Origin: Closterium sp. Naga37s-1
Taxonomy: Eukaryota; Streptophyta; Zygnematophyceae; Desmidiales; Closteriaceae
Length of the DNA: 64,000 nt
Assembly: GCA_947471745.1 (NCBI GenBank)
Contig: CANJKZ010000010.1
Span: 5,575,001 to 5,639,000, forward strand
Direction: 5' to 3'
Shown here: positions 63,409 through 64,000 of the stretch, piece after piece
Layout: each line of letters begins with the position of its first letter
How positions within the stretch are numbered: the stretch's first letter is position 1
Program-made: the position numbers and the translations under genes
Notes under the pieces: generated by a model
The model's input: the letters and a program-made list of their open reading frames with translations, nothing else
What the model was told of the DNA's origin: nothing
Databases searched by the model: none

Positions 63409-63999
63409 CTAAACGTTCTTAGGGGAGTAGGTTGAAACGAGCACCAGATCCTTCACCTTGGTCGAGTACTCCAGCATCGTTTCCCTCTTCTCCGTCACGA
63501 ATTCAGCGCTCCTCTCCATGAATTCCAGATAATCAGGCGATCCCGGATAAACGATGTTATCAGCCACGATGACAGTTCCAGGCCCGATGAGCTTCTGGTC
63601 TTTAAGGAACAGGAGGTCGGGTAGATAGAGGTGCTTCACATGATCGATGAAGACCAAATCGAACGGAATCTTGCTTGCAGCTTGCCGAATCTCGTCAGTT
63701 GAGGTCTGCAGCGTGCCTGTAACGACGGTGACTTTGTCGCTCAGGCCCGCGTGTGCGACCATGCCGCGTACGACGGACGAGCGGGATTCGCTCAGCTCCA
63801 CGGAAACCAGCCGAGCTCCCGGCAGGGAGAGTTGCGATGCTATTCGAACCGCCGAGTACCCGCAGAACGCGCCGAGCTCGATTGCGCTGAGAGGATTCGC
63901 GCGGCGAACGGCGTCGTCTAGGATAGCACCCTTGACGTCCCCGACGTTCATAAAGAACTCCGGGCTGGACCACGCGTACGCATCGATGGCGTTGATCAC
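63409..63999 (-). CDS. Catechol O-methyltransferase-like protein, 3' part
   Basis: The reading frame is open to the window edge, so the start is outside. It codes about 196 residues of a class I SAM-dependent methyltransferase. The SAM motif AIELGAFCGYSAVRIA, the acidic ribose-contact segment VSVELSES, the metal/catalytic segment FDLVFIDHVKHLYLPDLL and ADNIVYPGSPDYLEF match animal-type catechol O-methyltransferase closely (LGAYCGYSAVRMA, FLDHWKDRYLPD and ADNVICPGAPDF in the human protein, from memory). This predicts Mg-dependent methylation of a catechol hydroxyl. Native substrate in this organism is unknown. Confidence 0.85.
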   Translation of the reverse strand: MINAIDAYAWSSPEFFMNVGDVKGAILDDAVRRANPLSAIELGAFCGYSAVRIASQLSLPGARLVSVELSESRSSVVRGMVAHAGLSDKVTVVTGTLQTSTDEIRQAASKIPFDLVFIDHVKHLYLPDLLFLKDQKLIGPGTVIVADNIVYPGSPDYLEFMERSAEFVTEKRETMLEYSTKVKDLVLVSTYSPKNV

Positions 64000-64000
64000 T

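Overview
The window looks like nuclear DNA of a green-lineage eukaryote, most likely a streptophyte alga (a zygnematophyte such as Closterium or Penium is my guess, not a demonstrated assignment). The grounds are GT-AG introns with consistent phases, a plant-type fused P-loop kinase/CYTH/tail-anchor protein (TTM1/TTM2 family), a plastid-type alpha/beta hydrolase of the Arabidopsis At4g12830 kind, a eukaryotic tRNA-Leu, and plant-type Ty1/copia and Ty3/gypsy LTR retrotransposons.

Layout. 1-5857 is transposon: a truncated copia pol (+) abuts a truncated, nonsense-mutated gypsy element (-) with one LTR. 6003-31327 is the gene-bearing part: alpha/beta hydrolase (-, 12 exons, 6003-15107), peroxiredoxin-like 2 protein (-, 5 exons, 15583-18668), RanBP1 (-, 4 exons, 19194-20658) and a TTM1/TTM2-like gene (+, 13 exons, 22296-31327) with a tRNA-Leu(AAG) in its sixth intron. 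31328-32640 is intergenic with strong palindromes. 32641-58308 is a nest of retrotransposons: an old gypsy element (RNase H to chromodomain, PPT, LTR) was hit by three copia-type insertions (B, C, A), each with a 5-bp target duplication, and B and A were hit again by E and D. D is intact, with one open polyprotein frame and LTRs differing at one base. C and E are non-autonomous 1.54-kb elements with identical LTR pairs. 58309-63999 holds an unrecognised single-exon ORF, a zinc-ribbon/tail-anchor candidate gene and the 3' part of a catechol O-methyltransferase-like gene (-) that runs off the window.

The most unusual signal is in the gene-bearing part. Most exons of the hydrolase, PRXL2 and TTM genes are accompanied by partial tandem copies of their own edges. 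Copies of an exon's 5' edge (with acceptor) lie upstream of the true exon, and copies of its 3' edge (with donor) lie downstream, so the intact exon is always kept. Many copy boundaries carry a short perfect palindrome of the form TTTTGAG-NNNN-CTCAAAA whose central four bases are themselves palindromic but vary (ACGT, TCGA, GCGC, AATT). The introns are also packed with minisatellites (5, 13, 18, 25, 28, 33, 45, 60 and 136 bp units). RanBP1, 1.5 kb away, has none of this.

Exon models come from reading splice sites and phases by eye; each gene gave an uninterrupted reading frame, but no transcript evidence was available.
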